From Pseudooceanicola atlanticus (GTDB lineage Bacteria > Pseudomonadota > Alphaproteobacteria > Rhodobacterales > Rhodobacteraceae), in the NCBI RefSeq assembly GCF_000768315.1, contig NZ_AQQX01000002.1:372001-436000 (forward strand): 64,000 bases of DNA. The letters run 5' to 3'. The position numbers were made by a program, and so were the translations under genes. Below are positions 1 through 9,154 of this stretch, in pieces. The notes beneath the pieces were generated by a model. That model was not told where the DNA came from and did not search any database. It was given only the letters and a program-made list of their open reading frames with translations. Position 1 is the stretch's first letter. Each line of letters begins with the position of its first letter.

Positions 1-1
1 C

Positions 2-109
2 CGGGTGCAGGGCGAACGGCCCTGGTCCGCCTGGAAGATCGCCCTGGCCGTGATCGCCGGCCTCATCGTGGCCGGGGTCGTCGGCTACGTGATCGCAATG
101 AACCAATAG
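2..109 (+). CDS. C-terminal end of a membrane-anchored protein (partial)
   Basis: Only the last 35 codons are in the window, and the frame is open at the left edge. The visible part is a basic, aromatic linker (around ERPWSAWK) followed by one strongly hydrophobic segment rich in Val, Ile, Ala and Gly, ending in MNQ and a TAG stop. This looks like a C-terminal transmembrane anchor or the last helix of a membrane protein. It ends 9 bases before the nitroreductase gene, so the two are probably co-transcribed. The family cannot be named from this fragment. Confidence 0.6.
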   Translation, partial: RVQGERPWSAWKIALAVIAGLIVAGVVGYVIAMNQ

Positions 110-118
110 GATACACGC

Positions 119-790
119 ATGAGCCGTTTTGACACCCTGACCGAGTTGCTGATGGAGCGTCACTCCTGCCGCGCTTTCCGCCCCGATGCGGTAGCCGATG
201 ACGTGATCGCCCGGATCGTCACCGCCGCCGGGCGCGCACCGTCGTGGTGCAATGCCCAGCCCTGGCAGGTGATCGTCACCCGTGGCGCGGAAACCGACCG
301 CTTCCGCGAGGCGCTGATGCAGGCCGCGCAGACCACCCCGGAAAACCCCGACCTGCCGGGACCGGAGGCCTATACAGGCGAACATCAGCAGCGCCGCCGC
401 ACCTGTGGCTGGCAGCTTTACGAAGCCGTGGGCGTGACCAAGGGCGACCGGGCGGCCTCCATGAAGCAGGCCTTCGAGAACTTCCGCCTCTTTGGTGCGC
501 CGCACACGGCGATCATCACCTCGGGGCGGGAACTGGGCAGCTATGGCGCGCTGGATACCGGCGGTTTCATCACGACCTTCTGCCTGGCCGCCCAGGCGCT
601 TGGCGTGGCGACCGTGCCGCAGGCCGCGGTGGCGTTCCAGTCGCCCGCCGTGCGCGATTTCTTCGACATCCCCGAGGACCGGCTGATCCTTGCGGCAATA
701 TCCTTCGGTTACGAAGACCCGGATCACCCGGCCAACGCCTTTCGCACCGAACGGGCGGACCTGTCTGAAATCATGGAGATCCGGGGCTGA
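119..790 (+). CDS. Nitroreductase-family FMN oxidoreductase
   Basis: A 223-residue protein with features of the FMN-dependent nitroreductase fold. Near the N terminus, [12 protein letters not shown] matches the R-x-S-x-R-x-F phosphate-binding segment, and [10 protein letters not shown] matches the usual PS-x-x-N-x-QPW FMN contact. [21 protein letters not shown] helix matches the conserved D-x-G-x-x-x-x-x-L-x-A segment. Such enzymes reduce nitroaromatics, quinones or other acceptors with NAD(P)H in the cytoplasm; the natural substrate cannot be read here. The ATG at 119 is the first in-frame start after the upstream gene. Only one base separates it from dtd, which indicates co-transcription. 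Confidence 0.85.
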   Translation: MSRFDTLTELLMERHSCRAFRPDAVADDVIARIVTAAGRAPSWCNAQPWQVIVTRGAETDRFREALMQAAQTTPENPDLPGPEAYTGEHQQRRRTCGWQLYEAVGVTKGDRAASMKQAFENFRLFGAPHTAIITSGRELGSYGALDTGGFITTFCLAAQALGVATVPQAAVAFQSPAVRDFFDIPEDRLILAAISFGYEDPDHPANAFRTERADLSEIMEIRG

Positions 791-791
791 G

Positions 792-1229
792 ATGCGGGCG
801 CTATTGCAACGTGTGACCGACGCGCAGGTGCGTGTCGACGGTGAGGTGATCGGCCAGTGCGGCCGGGGCCTGATGATCCTGGTCTGCGCCATGCGCGGCG
901 ACGAGGAATCCCAGGCCGAGGCGCTGGCCGCCAAGGCCGCGAAATGCCGTATCTTTCCTGACGAGGCGGGCAAGATGAACCGCTCGCTCCTCGACATCGG
1001 AGGAGAGGCGCTGGTGGTCAGCCAGTTCACCCTGGCCGCCGATACCCGTTCGGGCAATCGGCCGGGCTTTTCCACCGCCGCCGCGCCGGAGGACGGGCGC
1101 CGGCTATACGAACATTTCGCCGCGCATCTGGGCAGCCTTGGCGTGAAGGTCGAGACCGGACAATTCTCCGCCGACATGAAGGTGTCGCTGACCAATGACG
1201 GCCCGATCACCATCTGGATGGAGATCTGA
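792..1229 (+). CDS. dtd: D-aminoacyl-tRNA deacylase
   Basis: A 145-residue protein, the usual size for DTD. It carries both hallmark motifs: [17 protein letters not shown] (SQ-x-T-L active-site motif) and [10 protein letters not shown] near the C terminus (Gly-cis-Pro substrate-selection motif). The enzyme hydrolyses D-amino acids, and also glycine, from mischarged tRNA in the cytoplasm. The ATG at 792 lies one base after the nitroreductase stop, so translation is probably coupled. Longer upstream reading in this frame overlaps the nitroreductase and is not the real start. Confidence 0.95.
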   Translation: MRALLQRVTDAQVRVDGEVIGQCGRGLMILVCAMRGDEESQAEALAAKAAKCRIFPDEAGKMNRSLLDIGGEALVVSQFTLAADTRSGNRPGFSTAAAPEDGRRLYEHFAAHLGSLGVKVETGQFSADMKVSLTNDGPITIWMEI

Positions 1230-1315
1230 TCCCGCCGGTCTTCGGGCGGTGAAGGCAACTATTCCGGCTGTCACCCGTTATCCCTCCAGATCATCACAAG
1301 ATTTGGAGAGAGACA

Positions 1316-1390
1316 GTGAACCGCATCATCTACCTCGTAGGCCTCGTCGTCTTCGTCATCGCGATCCTCAGCTTCCTGGGGTTTGCCTGA
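1316..1390 (+). CDS. 24-residue single-span membrane peptide
   Basis: A GTG-initiated 24-codon frame preceded by a GGAGAG ribosome-binding site about 6 bases upstream. The product starts MNRIIYLVG and is almost entirely hydrophobic (Val, Ile, Leu, Phe), so it would form one membrane helix. From memory, very similar tiny peptides occur in other Rhodobacteraceae, but this was not checked. It sits 86 bases after dtd, just before a set of inverted repeats. Function unknown. Confidence 0.6.
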   Translation: MNRIIYLVGLVVFVIAILSFLGFA

Positions 1391-1395
1391 GTTCG

Positions 1396-1468
1396 AGCCC
1401 TTCCTGAGAGACAAGGGCTACATAGACCCACGGGGTGGCGCCAAAGCGCCGCCCCATCTGGGTGGGTC
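1396..1468. terminator. Two successive hairpins between convergent genes
   Basis: AGCCCTT and AAGGGCT (1396-1419) form a 7-bp stem. It is followed at 1425-1468 by a longer nested hairpin with outer arms GACCCA/TGGGTC and an inner arm pair GGGGTGGCGC/GCGCCGCCCC around CAAA (one G-U pair). They sit between the tiny membrane peptide on the plus strand and urtE on the minus strand. No T-tract follows on either strand, so intrinsic termination is uncertain; a structured small RNA is the alternative. Confidence 0.5.
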
Positions 1469-1541
1469 AGAAGCTTAAGGCACTACCTTGGTGGAACCGA
1501 CAAACAACGCCTCGGATGACGTTTGAGGATAGTGTGATCCC

Positions 1542-2237
1542 TCAGACAGACACTTCCGCCATCAGCTGATCCTTGGTCAGGTCGGCCTTCGTGCCCGAGG
1601 TCGTGACCTCGCCCCGGCGCATCACGTAGAACGTGTCGGCCAGGCCGTAGGCGAACTCGAAATACTGCTCCACCAGGATGATCGCCATGTCGCCCTTGTC
1701 GCGCAGGTATTCGATCACGCGGCCGATCTGCTGGATGATGTTGGGCTGGATGCCCTCGGTCGGTTCGTCCAGCAACAGCAGCTTGGGCTGAGTGATCATC
1801 GCCCGGGCAATCGCCAATTGCTGCTGCTGCCCCCCCGACAGGTCACCCCCGCGACGATGCAGGAAGTCCTTGAGGATCGGGAACAATTCGAAGATCTCGT
1901 CGGGGATCTTGTGTTCGCTCCGCGGCAGGCAGGCAAAGGCCGTTTCCATGTTCTCCTGCACCGTGAGCAGCGGGAAGATCATCCGCCCCTGCGGCACGTA
2001 GCCTATCCCCTTCTGTGCCAGTTGATGCGCGGGCAACCGACCCAGGTCCTCGCCATCCAGCGACATGTCCCCGCCGGACCGTGGATGCGTGCCCGAAATC
2101 GCGTTCAGAAGCGACGTCTTGCCCACACCGTTCGTACCCATGATGCAGGTGACCTTGCCCGTCTGGGCCTCCAGGTCGATGCCGTGCAGGATCTGGCTCT
2201 GGCCGTAATGCAGGGTGAGGTTTTGAACATTCAGCAT
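1542..2237 (-). CDS. urtE: Urea ABC transporter ATP-binding subunit UrtE
   Basis: A 231-residue ATPase of the branched-chain amino acid/urea (LivF-like) class. Visible motifs are Walker A GTNGVGKTS near residue 36, signature LSGGQQQQLAIARA, Walker B LLLLDEPTEG followed by IQPNII, and a final Val-Glu-Gln switch region. GIQPNII after Walker B is typical of UrtE and helps separate it from LivF. It is the last gene of the minus-strand urt operon, three bases after urtD. With UrtD it powers urea import at the cytoplasmic face. Confidence 0.93.
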   Translation of the reverse strand: MLNVQNLTLHYGQSQILHGIDLEAQTGKVTCIMGTNGVGKTSLLNAISGTHPRSGGDMSLDGEDLGRLPAHQLAQKGIGYVPQGRMIFPLLTVQENMETAFACLPRSEHKIPDEIFELFPILKDFLHRRGGDLSGGQQQQLAIARAMITQPKLLLLDEPTEGIQPNIIQQIGRVIEYLRDKGDMAIILVEQYFEFAYGLADTFYVMRRGEVTTSGTKADLTKDQLMAEVSV

Positions 2238-2240
2238 GGC

Positions 2241-2977
<737 letters not shown>

Positions 2978-2981
<4 letters not shown>

Positions 2982-4207
2982 TTCCGGCCCTCCTCTTCCA
3001 TGAGCGACCCCTTGTCCGGGCCGTAATCCGCGCCGTGGCGGTTGGGGGTCAGGCGGCCGGTGACGATGTCGACCAGCCCGCCGATGCCCTTGGGCGCGAA
3101 GAGCGTGACGAGGACGAAGCTGAGGCCCAGCAGGACAAGCCACCAATCGACCCAGTCGACCGTGTAGAAGCCCAGCGGCAGCGAGGGCACCAGGCCGCCG
3201 GTGAACCAGGTGGAGATGAGCGAGACCAGCGCGGCCCCGATCACGGCACCGTAGAGCCGGCCACGGCCCCCGATGGCCACCCAGACCGCCAGGTAGATCG
3301 AGGCGATCGGGGCGATCTCGCCCGGGTTGATGATGCCCGCCTGCGGATAGTAGAGGGCACCGGCGATGGCGGCGATGATCGCGGTGAAGGTGAAGATGAA
3401 AAGCTTGTAGCCTTCAACGGAGTAGCCCAGGAACCGAACCCGCGCCTCGTCATCGCGGATGCCGCGCACGACCGAGCCGAACTTGCCCGACACGACCCAG
3501 GCGCAGACCACGTATCCGATGGCCAGGGCGAGGGCGGAGGCCCAGAGGAACCAGACCGACACGACCGCCTGCGAGGCGGTGACACCGGGGAGATTCTGCA
3601 GCCCTGACAGGCCGTTATTGCCGCGCAGACCGGATTCGTTCTGGAAGAGGTAGAGCGACAGCGCCAGCGTCATGGCCTGGGTCAGGATCGACAGGTAGAC
3701 GCCGGTCACGCGTGAGCGGAAGGCGAGCCAGCCGAAGACCAGCGCCAGCAGCCCGGGCACCAGCAGCACCATCAGGAGCTGCAACGGCAGGGAATGCGCG
3801 AAGGCCCAGATCGGCGGGAAATCGGAGGAGCCGACAACGCCGAAGATCTGCGTGCCGATGGCATCCACGACCTCCTGATCGGTGGGCGGGATCGCGGCGT
3901 TAGACATTGATTCCGCAACAATAAGTTCGGTCCGCGCATACATCAGCCACATGCCGATCATGTAGCCGCCCAGCCCGAAGAAGGCGAAGTGACCGAGGCT
4001 GAGGATACCGCAATAGCCCCAGACCAGATCCATCGCGAGCGCCACCAGGCAGAGGCAGAGCGTCTTGCCCAGGGTCTTGATGAAGGAGGTCGAAATCAGG
4101 CTGGCGCCGAAGGCTTCGGACATCAGCGTGACCGCGATGGTGAAGACCGCGAGCAGGGCCAGGAAGACCAGGATCGAGGGGTTCCGGACGAGGAAGGTAC
4201 GGCTCAT
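2978..4207 (-). CDS. urtC: Urea ABC transporter permease UrtC
   Basis: A 409-residue LivM-type inner-membrane permease with about ten hydrophobic segments. The DLVWGYCGILSLGHFAFFGL segment is diagnostic of LivM/UrtC. The C-terminal part has the GRGRLYGAVIGA loop seen in this family. A strong AGGAGG site lies just upstream of the ATG. The gene follows urtB after an unusually long 333-base gap holding a dispersed repeat and a short tandem repeat. A hydrophilic loop near residues 95-130 is typical of UrtC. Confidence 0.93.
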
Positions 4208-4245
4208 GCGCGGCCTCCTTTGCGGGAGGTTAAGGGCCCGGACGG

Positions 4246-4289
4246 CACGTCGGTATCACGTCGGTATTGCGTCGGTATTGCGTCGGTGC
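4246..4289. repeat. Four tandem 11-bp repeats upstream of urtC
   Basis: Four consecutive 11-base units differing at a few positions (CACGTCGGTAT twice, TGCGTCGGTAT, TGCGTCGGTGC) end-to-end at 4246-4289. They lie 39 bases before the urtC start on the urtB-urtC spacer. Such units can change copy number by slippage. The motif is not a known operator to my knowledge. Confidence 0.85.
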
Positions 4290-4334
4290 CGCGCGCCGTT
4301 TTCCCGGACCCGGCTTTTTCGCTTGCGGCGGGCG

Positions 4335-4406
4335 GGGCTGGGGGCTCTGCCCCCGTCGCCCTGCGGGCGCCTCCCCCGGAGTATTTCCGGCAAGATGAAG
4401 AGGGGG
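4335..4406 (+). repeat. Dispersed intergenic repeat, copy A
   Basis: Contains the conserved core CGGAGTATTTCCGGCAAGAT followed by GAAGAGGGGG. Before it stand two small self-complementary modules, GGGGGCTCTGCCCCC and GCCCTGCGGGC. It is in the spacer between urtB and urtC, inside the operon, in the orientation opposite to urt transcription. The rest of the 4208-4540 gap holds the 11-bp tandem repeat and otherwise nothing recognisable. Confidence 0.85.
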
Positions 4407-4540
4407 CGTCGAGCGCGGAAGGCGACGGCACCGCACGGGGCCCCGGGGCGGCCGGATGGGTGCGGCGCAGATGTTCGATCAGCAGCAGCGCGGCGGGGGC
4501 GGCGTTGGTATTGGCGGGGGGCGAGGTCAGGATCATGGGA

Positions 4541-6499
4541 TCAATCTCCGGCAGCGCGGCCCTTGAGGGCGATGATGCCGCGGGGGCGGAACTGGATGAA
4601 GATGATGATGAAGACGATCATGTAGGTCTGGGCCGCCAGCGTGTTGGACGGGTTGAACCATTCGATGCCCTTCTGCAGGAAGCCGATCATCGTGGCGCCC
4701 AGCAGGGTGCCCCAGATATTGCCGACCCCGCCGACCACGACGGTCATGAAGCTTTGCACGATGTAATCGGCGCCGAGTTCCGAGGTGACCTTGGCATAGA
4801 GCCCGATCGCCACACCGGCGATGCCGGCGATGCCGGAGCCGAGGCCGAAGGTCATCATGTTCACCTTGTCGGGGTTGATCCCCATGGAGGCGGCCATTTT
4901 CGGGTTCTGGGTCACGGCGCGGGTTTCGAGGCCGAGGCGGGTCTTCTTCATGATGAAGAGGAAGATGCCGAGGAAACAGAGCGCCAGGACGAAGATCGCG
5001 ATCCGGATATAGGAGATCGAGACGACGTCGTTGAGGATCCATGCCCCGTCGAGCCAGCCCGGGGAGGTCAGCGGACGGGCCTGGGTGCCGAAGATGTTCT
5101 TGGCCAGCTGTTGCAGCGCGATGGAAATGCCGAAGGTGGCCAGCAGGGTTTCCAGCGGGCGCGAATAGAGGTGGCGGATCACCAGCCGTTCCATCGCGAC
5201 GCCGGCGCCGAAGGTCACCGCGAAGGCCACGGGGATCGCGACCAGGATCGACACGGTGTAATTGGGGATGATCTGCTGGATCACGTAGCCGGTATAGGCG
5301 CCCATCATGATGAATTCGCCATGCGCCATGTTGATGACCCGCATCACGCCGAAGGTGATGGCGAGGCCGATGGCGGCGAGGAAATAGATCGAGGCCAGCG
5401 ACAGCGCGTCGAGCGACAGGTCGAAGAATTGGTTGAGCGAGACCGAAAGCTCGATCGAGTTCAACACGTCCTCGGCCGCGTCGGTGACCGCCTGGTTCGG
5501 TTCGAGATAGGTCTCGTAGAAGACATGGTCGTCGATGGCCTGGGCGACCTCGGCATTGGTGGCGGCGGCTTCGGCGAGGCCGGCCTCGACCAGGGCGGCA
5601 TAGGCGCGGTCGCGGGCCTCGGGCGAGGACAGCGAGGCGACGGGCACGCCGCCGACATTGTCGCCGTCGATATTGTCCTGCAGGGTGCGGCGCTGCATGT
5701 CGTCGGTCAGGCGGGCCGGCGCGAGACCTTCGGAAACGAGGAGTTCGTAGGCCTCGACCTCGGTCAGGTCCTCACCGGGCTCCAGTTCGCGGGCGATGTT
5801 CACGCCGTCGGGCAGCGCGGTGCCGGCGGAGGTACGGGTGGCGAGGATCGGGTTCAGCTTGGCCCGGACATCGACCGAGAGATCGCCGCGAAAGGCATCC
5901 ATCGCCTCGATCCGCGCCTCGGGCGTGGCGCCGAAGGAGATCGTGAGCAGCCGTTCCAGCCGTTCCTTGCGGGTCTTGATCTCGGGATCGGTTTCGTCCT
6001 CGATCGAAGCGCGCAGCACCGGCAGGTGACTTTCATTGCCGTTGCGGGCCAGGCTGTCGAGCGCGTCGATCCGGGCGGCGGGATCGGGATCGGAGAGCTG
6101 GAATTTCACCAACGCGGAACCGATCATGCCACGGATGCCGGAATTGGGCTTCAGCTGGTCATAATTTTCGTCGGAGACCTCGCCGATTTCCTCGGCGGTG
6201 GCGAAATCGAAGATGCGCAGCGTGTCGCGGTCGATCTCTTCGGCATAGACGAAAAGGCCGGTTTCCTCGTCGAGCCACATCTCGCGGGCGGCCCAGCGTT
6301 CGAGGACCAGCTGCGCTTCGGGCAGGCCGGAATCGCGGATCGCGTCGATGGCGGGTCCGATGGTCCGGCGGGAGCTGTCCTGGATGATCTCGCTATGCTC
6401 CTGGAGCAATTGCTGGATCGGAGCGTCGGCATCCTGGGCGTGGCCGGGCGCGGCGAAGGCAAGCACAAGGGCCGCAGCCGAGAGGAAGCGTGAGATCAT
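4541..6499 (-). CDS. urtB: Urea ABC transporter permease UrtB (long form)
   Basis: A 652-residue protein with three parts. Residues 1-22 are a signal peptide ending GHAQ. Roughly 25-360 form a soluble, presumably periplasmic, helical region. The C-terminal third is a LivH-type permease beginning around SLASIYFLAAIGLAITFG and containing INMAHGEFIMMGAYTGYV, diagnostic of LivH/UrtB. The long N-terminal extension is found in many proteobacterial UrtB proteins and is absent from LivH. Its first in-frame ATG at 6499 gives a clear signal peptide. With UrtC it forms the urea channel. Confidence 0.92.
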   Translation of the reverse strand: MISRFLSAAALVLAFAAPGHAQDADAPIQQLLQEHSEIIQDSSRRTIGPAIDAIRDSGLPEAQLVLERWAAREMWLDEETGLFVYAEEIDRDTLRIFDFATAEEIGEVSDENYDQLKPNSGIRGMIGSALVKFQLSDPDPAARIDALDSLARNGNESHLPVLRASIEDETDPEIKTRKERLERLLTISFGATPEARIEAMDAFRGDLSVDVRAKLNPILATRTSAGTALPDGVNIARELEPGEDLTEVEAYELLVSEGLAPARLTDDMQRRTLQDNIDGDNVGGVPVASLSSPEARDRAYAALVEAGLAEAAATNAEVAQAIDDHVFYETYLEPNQAVTDAAEDVLNSIELSVSLNQFFDLSLDALSLASIYFLAAIGLAITFGVMRVINMAHGEFIMMGAYTGYVIQQIIPNYTVSILVAIPVAFAVTFGAGVAMERLVIRHLYSRPLETLLATFGISIALQQLAKNIFGTQARPLTSPGWLDGAWILNDVVSISYIRIAIFVLALCFLGIFLFIMKKTRLGLETRAVTQNPKMAASMGINPDKVNMMTFGLGSGIAGIAGVAIGLYAKVTSELGADYIVQSFMTVVVGGVGNIWGTLLGATMIGFLQKGIEWFNPSNTLAAQTYMIVFIIIFIQFRPRGIIALKGRAAGD

Positions 6500-6576
6500 C
6501 GAAGCCTACCGGATGGAATTGGGAGAGAGTTTGCATGGCGGGGCCGCCAGGGCCGCCCCGACCGGGGGTAGAACGC

Positions 6577-6597
6577 GGGGCCGGCCAGGCCGGCCCC
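6577..6597 (-). terminator. Strong hairpin between urtA and urtB
   Basis: GGGGCCGGCC and GGCCGGCCCC form a perfect 10-bp stem around a single A, 8 bases after the urtA stop. A second GC-rich inverted repeat (around GGGGCCGCC) lies just beyond. There is no T-tract. In binding-protein operons such hairpins commonly act as attenuators or protect the upstream messenger, so that the binding protein is made in excess; that role is inferred here. Confidence 0.6.
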
Positions 6598-6604
6598 TGT
6601 CCTA

Positions 6605-7888
6605 TCAGTAGTTGGATTCCAGCTGGACGCAGGTTTCCGTGTCGGTGTTGTACATACCGCATTCCAGCTCTTTCCAGTCGGACTTGAGCACGGCGGATTC
6701 CGGCAGGAAGTCGGTCCATGCATCGCCCGGAACCGGATCGGTTTCGGAGATGATGTCGAACTGGCCGTCTTCCAGGATTTCACCGATCAGCACCGGCTTG
6801 GCCAGGTGGTGGTTGGTGCCCATCACGGCGGTGCCGCCGGTCAGGTTCGGGAATTCCTGGCCCCACATGGCTTCGCGCACGGCGTCCACGTCGGTGGTTC
6901 CGGCCGCTTCGACCGCGTTCACCCACATGTTGAAGCCGATGTAATGCGCTTCCATCGGATCGTTGGTCACGCGGTCTTCGCCGGCGAAGGCCTTCCACTT
7001 CTCGATGAACTCGGCGTTGACGTCGGTGTCTGCGGACTGGAAGTAGTTCCAGGCAGCCAGGTGGCCGACGAGGTTGGAGGTGTCGAGGCCCGAGAGCTCT
7101 TCTTCACCCACGGAGAAGGCGACGACGGGGATGTCCTCTGCGGAGATGCCCTGGGCAGCCAGTTCCTTGTAGAAGCCGATGTTCGCGTCACCGTTGATGG
7201 TGGAGATCACGCCGACCTTCTTGCCGTCTGCGCCCAGTGCCACGACGTCGGAGACGATCTTGGACCAGTCGGAATGGCCGAAGGGGGTGTAGTTGACGAA
7301 GATGTCTTCCTCGGCGATGCCTTTATCCTTGAGGTAGGATTCCAGGATGTTGTTGGTCGTGCGCGGGTAGACGTAGTCGGTGCCGAGCAGGGCGAACTTC
7401 TCGACGCCCAGTTCTTCGAGGTAGTAATCGGTGGCCGGGATCGCCTGCTGGTTCGGCGCGGCGCCGGTGTAGAAGACGTTCTTGGAAGATTCCTCACCCT
7501 CGTACTGCACCGGGTAGAACAGCAGGCCGTTCAGTTCCTCGATGACGGGCAGGACGGATTTCCGGGACACGGAGGTCCAGCAGCCGAACATCACGTCGAC
7601 CTCGGACACGGTCAGCAGTTCACGCGCCTTTTCGGCGAAGAGCGGCCAGTCGGAGGCCGGGTCGACAACGACCGCTTCCAGCTGCTTGCCCATGACACCG
7701 CCCTTGGCGTTCTGCTCTTCGATGAGCATCAGCATGGTGTCTTTCAGCGTGGTTTCGGAAATCGCCATCGTGCCGGAGAGCGAATGCAGGATGCCCACCT
7801 TGATGGTATCGTCCTGAGCGATCGCGGCGGTGCTGATCATCAGCGAGCCGGCGGCGGCGCCCAGCATCTTTTTCAGAAATTGCGACAT
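6605..7888 (-). CDS. urtA: Urea-binding periplasmic protein UrtA
   Basis: A 427-residue type I periplasmic binding protein of the Leu/Ile/Val/amide class. Residues 1-25 are a Sec signal peptide ending ISTAAIAQ. The mature part starts DDTIKVGILHSLSGTMAISE, close to known UrtA/FmdD proteins, and contains the VMFGCWTSVSRKSV and LFYPVQYEGEESS segments typical of urea/short-amide binders. It is the first gene of the urt operon and presumably carries its promoter upstream. Nitrogen (NtrC) control is usual for urt operons, but no convincing promoter was found. Confidence 0.95.
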   Translation of the reverse strand: MSQFLKKMLGAAAGSLMISTAAIAQDDTIKVGILHSLSGTMAISETTLKDTMLMLIEEQNAKGGVMGKQLEAVVVDPASDWPLFAEKARELLTVSEVDVMFGCWTSVSRKSVLPVIEELNGLLFYPVQYEGEESSKNVFYTGAAPNQQAIPATDYYLEELGVEKFALLGTDYVYPRTTNNILESYLKDKGIAEEDIFVNYTPFGHSDWSKIVSDVVALGADGKKVGVISTINGDANIGFYKELAAQGISAEDIPVVAFSVGEEELSGLDTSNLVGHLAAWNYFQSADTDVNAEFIEKWKAFAGEDRVTNDPMEAHYIGFNMWVNAVEAAGTTDVDAVREAMWGQEFPNLTGGTAVMGTNHHLAKPVLIGEILEDGQFDIISETDPVPGDAWTDFLPESAVLKSDWKELECGMYNTDTETCVQLESNY

Positions 7889-8215
7889 GACGTTGTAGTC
7901 CCCTCTGTCGTCCGTCGCCGGTGGAGCGATTGAAACATCGCCAACACGTTATATGTAAACACCAGCGACAAATTGTTGCTTGCGTGCGGCGGTGACCGGA
8001 CTGGCGAATGGTGCGCCGTCGCACGTTTCAATGCCTCCCCCCATAGGGATGCGGGGCTACAAAATCCGCTTTGCCGTGACTTGGGAACGACTCGTGATCC
8101 GTTCGGGACCGGATTGGGGTGAGCGATGAATTAATGGGCGCATAAACGCGGTTAATGCCCGATTGTTAGGCGAAATGACCCCGGGTCATGCCGGAATTGA
8201 GGCCGGAACGGTCGC
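7889..8215. other. urtA upstream region with a candidate dyad
   Basis: No gene seen in the gap between urtA and the small gene at 8507. A dyad GTGCG-CCGT-CGCAC occurs at 8011-8024, about 120 bases upstream of urtA, where an activator such as NtrC would bind. It does not match the enteric NtrC consensus exactly, and no sigma-54 -24/-12 element was found on the minus strand. The stretch near 7940-7985 is AT-rich compared with its surroundings. Confidence 0.3.
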
Positions 8216-8255
8216 AAAAACGGGCCCGGGCGCTGGATTGCCACGCGCCCGGGCC
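8216..8255 (-). terminator. Rho-independent terminator for the minus-strand small gene
   Basis: Arms GGCCCGGGCGC (8223-8233) and GCGCCCGGGCC (8245-8255) form a perfect 11-bp stem with an 11-base loop. Read on the minus strand, the stem is followed by CG and then TTTTT (8216-8220), the form of an intrinsic terminator. It would end transcription from the gene at 8507-8797, about 250 bases after its stop. A second perfect hairpin, ACGGCGGTGC/GCACCGCCGT at 8286-8312, lies between. No gene is evident in 8256-8506. Confidence 0.7.
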
Positions 8256-8506
8256 AAAGCGGCCACCCGGAGGGCGGCGGCAGAGACGGCGGTGCGAGAG
8301 CTGCACCGCCGTTCATGAAAGGCGAAATGGAAAACGTTAGGGGCCGATCAGGGACCCGGACGCACCGGGCCGTCGGCAGGGCTGTCACATCCGGGGATGC
8401 GCACAGGGTATCGGGACGGTGACGCACCTCCCGACCCGACCACGCCCACCATTAACCAACAGAACAACACCATTGGCAGACGCGGTCAGGCGAACCAGAG
8501 TAATCG

Positions 8507-8797
8507 TTAACAGAAATCCCCTGCGGCCATGCGGGTCGGCCCCGCGGCCACGAAGGGGAGGACATTGCCCGCACCGGCAGCGCTGGCTGCCTGTTCCGCG
8601 CGGCGCATGCGCTCGATTTCGTTTGCGAGAAGGAAGAGACGGGTGGAAGATTTGACCACGCCGGTGCGTGCGGCTTCATAACCGCTGAATTCCACAAAGC
8701 TCGATGCGATCTGGAGTGCGAGGTCAGCGCGTTCGCTTTCCGGAGCGTTCATGATTTCGTCTGCGATCCGGGCGCTGAGTTCGTCGAGCTTATCCAT
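8507..8797 (-). CDS. Small helical protein of unknown function
   Basis: A 96-residue soluble protein starting MDKLDELSARIADE. It is predicted mostly helical and acidic in the first half, with a run of hydrophobic heptads (LALQIASSFVEF, RLFLLANEIERM), and ends in a glycine/alanine-rich tail. The family is not recognised. The ATG at 8797 has AAAGG nine bases upstream; an in-frame ATG at 8815 would add six residues. It is isolated from its neighbours by an AT-rich upstream region with several dyads and by a terminator downstream, so it probably forms its own transcription unit. Confidence 0.65.
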   Translation of the reverse strand: MDKLDELSARIADEIMNAPESERADLALQIASSFVEFSGYEAARTGVVKSSTRLFLLANEIERMRRAEQAASAAGAGNVLPFVAAGPTRMAAGDFC

Positions 8798-8876
8798 ACC
8801 TACGTTACCTTTCATAACTTCGTGTCGCCGCTTTCTTAGCCCCGACACCTGGGGTCACGCCGTTTTCCTTCGGCTG

Positions 8877-9089
8877 TATACAAATGTACGTGAAAAAAGG
8901 CGGAACTTGGGCAGCGCTCGGACCCGTAAAAGACATTGTTACGAAATCACGAACAATGTGTTCGGAAAGTCACGCTTTCTTCCCCTGCGTCACCTGTCGA
9001 CTATCCCAAAGGTTAGGGGATTCTAAAGGTTGATTACGGAATCCTTTTTTGACGCGCGCAAAACCTCTCAACCTGTATACCTTTGTATA
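8877..9089. promoter_or_regulatory. AT-rich region with three dyads upstream of the small gene
   Basis: The 357-base gap 8798-9154 holds no convincing gene. It contains TATAC-AAAT-GTAC at 8877-8889 and a closely related perfect palindrome TATAC-CTTT-GTATA at 9076-9089. Between them is a third dyad, CGAACA-ATG-TGTTCG, at 8950-8964. The first two look like two sites for one dimeric regulator; the core resembles sites of some GntR-family regulators, but that assignment is a guess. They lie 80-290 bases upstream of the gene starting at 8797. Confidence 0.45.
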
Positions 9090-9154
9090 GGATCGATTCG
9101 GGGTTCGATTCGGAGCCGTCCGGAAATCCCATTTTTTTCAGCAAATCCAGAAAG

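Noticed and set aside
1391-1541. 6S, SRP or tmRNA gene
   Set aside because: Hairpins are strong but the conserved sequence elements of these RNAs are not present by eye.
4204-4536. 110-codon minus-strand frame between urtC and urtB
   Set aside because: Its translation is proline/serine/arginine-rich low complexity created by the dispersed repeat and the 11-bp tandem repeat; no domain or ribosome-binding site.
3989-6493. 834-codon plus-strand frame opposite urtC and urtB
   Set aside because: A shadow of the codon bias of urtBC on the other strand; charged low-complexity translation, no family features.
7889-8100. Sigma-54 promoter for urtA
   Set aside because: No TGGCAC-N5-TTGC-like element was found on the minus strand in the expected range.
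8152-8427. 91-codon minus-strand frame downstream of the small gene
   Set aside because: Covers the terminator and second hairpin; proline-rich translation without features.
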